Source: Deltaproteobacteria bacterium
GTDB taxonomy: Bacteria > Desulfobacterota > Binatia > Binatales > Binataceae
Length of the DNA: 36,384 nucleotides
NCBI GenBank assembly: GCA_003135855.1
Contig: PNBD01000085.1
Location: 1-36,384, forward strand
Direction of reading: 5' to 3'
In this document: one piece after another, positions 36,019 to 36,384 of the stretch
How positions within the stretch are numbered: position 1 is the stretch's first letter
How the letters are laid out: each line of letters opens with the position of its first letter
Translations under genes and position numbers: made by a program
Notes under the pieces: model-generated
What the model was told of the DNA's origin: nothing
Database searches by the model: none
Seen by the model: the letters and a program-made list of their open reading frames with translations, nothing else

Positions 36019-36384
36019 GAGTCTTCCTGGACACGAACGTGCTGGTTAGCGCGTTCGCGACTCGCGGGCTTTGCCGCGATCTGTTCGCACGAGTTGTCCG
36101 AGAACATGAGTTCCTGACATCGGAGGTGGTGATCAAGGAACTTCGCCGAGTTTTCAAGCGGAAGCTGAAAGTGGATGACGCAACGATCGAAGAGACCGAG
36201 GCGTTTCTGCGGAATTTTCACGTCGAAACCCAGCCCGTGGAACTTCCCGCCATCTCGATAACCGACAAAAGCGATATTGAGGTATTGGGTTCGGCGGTTG
36301 CCGCTCGCGCCGAAGTTTTCATAACGGGGGACCGCGAACTGCTTGCGCTCGGTAAGGCAATTCGCGGCCTCGATATTCTCGATC
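36015..36384 (+). CDS. PIN-domain ribonuclease toxin, 5' part (3' end outside window)
   Basis: GTG 36015 opens a frame that runs to the window end (123 codons seen). The PIN signatures are VFLDTNVLVSAFATRG (first Asp), VVIKELRRVFKRK (Glu), ISITDKSDIEVLGSAVAARA (Asp) and VFITGDRELLALG (final Asp), with all acidic residues present. It belongs to the PIN-family toxins paired with ribbon-helix-helix antitoxins and would cleave RNA until neutralised by the coupled upstream protein. Confidence 0.9.
   Translation, partial: MRVFLDTNVLVSAFATRGLCRDLFARVVREHEFLTSEVVIKELRRVFKRKLKVDDATIEETEAFLRNFHVETQPVELPAISITDKSDIEVLGSAVAARAEVFITGDRELLALGKAIRGLDILD

Overview
The window comes from a GC-rich, Gram-negative (diderm) bacterium. 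It carries lipopolysaccharide genes (kdsB, kdsA, lptC, lptA), periplasmic peptidoglycan enzymes and the rpoN-hpf-ptsN-rapZ cluster typical of proteobacteria and their relatives. Pro-Thr-rich linkers in exported proteins, a predicted selenoprotein of the ResA-like WAxxUGC type and the mix of gene families fit an uncultured deltaproteobacterial-like lineage such as Candidatus Binatota. That placement is an inference from style, not a proof.

Layout. 1-4636: the 3' part of an AddA/RecB-like helicase-nuclease, a thioredoxin-fold protein whose frame is continuous only if an in-frame TGA is read as selenocysteine, a gamma-glutamylcyclotransferase-like protein and a PTPS-III-type pterin enzyme. 4640-9528 is an accessory region of lower GC. 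It holds a tRNA/tmRNA 3'-end-like remnant at its left edge, a SmaI-like restriction-modification pair, and a complete IS1595-type element (6754-9189) with inverted repeats, an 8-bp target duplication and passenger genes including a DUF3800 gene. The element sits directly beside two perfect parS (ParB-binding) sites. These sites are flanked by two diverged copies of a ~110-bp sequence containing four 11-bp-spaced GTCCA boxes. 9529-11031: a sigma-54 activator without receiver domain, followed by a stand-alone receiver protein. 11182-17826: a small membrane protein, a minus-strand group (L,D-transpeptidase, iron-type alcohol dehydrogenase, MscS channel), two flavin-reductase-fold proteins and a family 2 glycosyltransferase. 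18031-21714: a His-rich exported protein behind a sigma-54-like promoter, a TPR lipoprotein-like or exported protein, a PBP5-type carboxypeptidase, a 41-residue extremely basic protein and a membrane protein. 21838-24882: a duplicated beta-helix secreted protein.

24932-34073 is the conserved core: kdsB-pyrG-kdsA (CTP supply and CMP-Kdo precursor synthesis), lptC-lptA (LPS export), rpoN (sigma-54), hpf, ptsN and rapZ. The usual lptB between lptA and rpoN is missing. 34113-36384: a short-chain dehydrogenase, a VTT/DedA-type membrane protein, and a RHH-PIN toxin-antitoxin pair cut by the window end.

The points most worth following up are the UGA-containing redox gene with its stem-loop, the tandem parS sites inside paired 11-bp-phased arrays, and the IS element whose two ends each contain an inward promoter.
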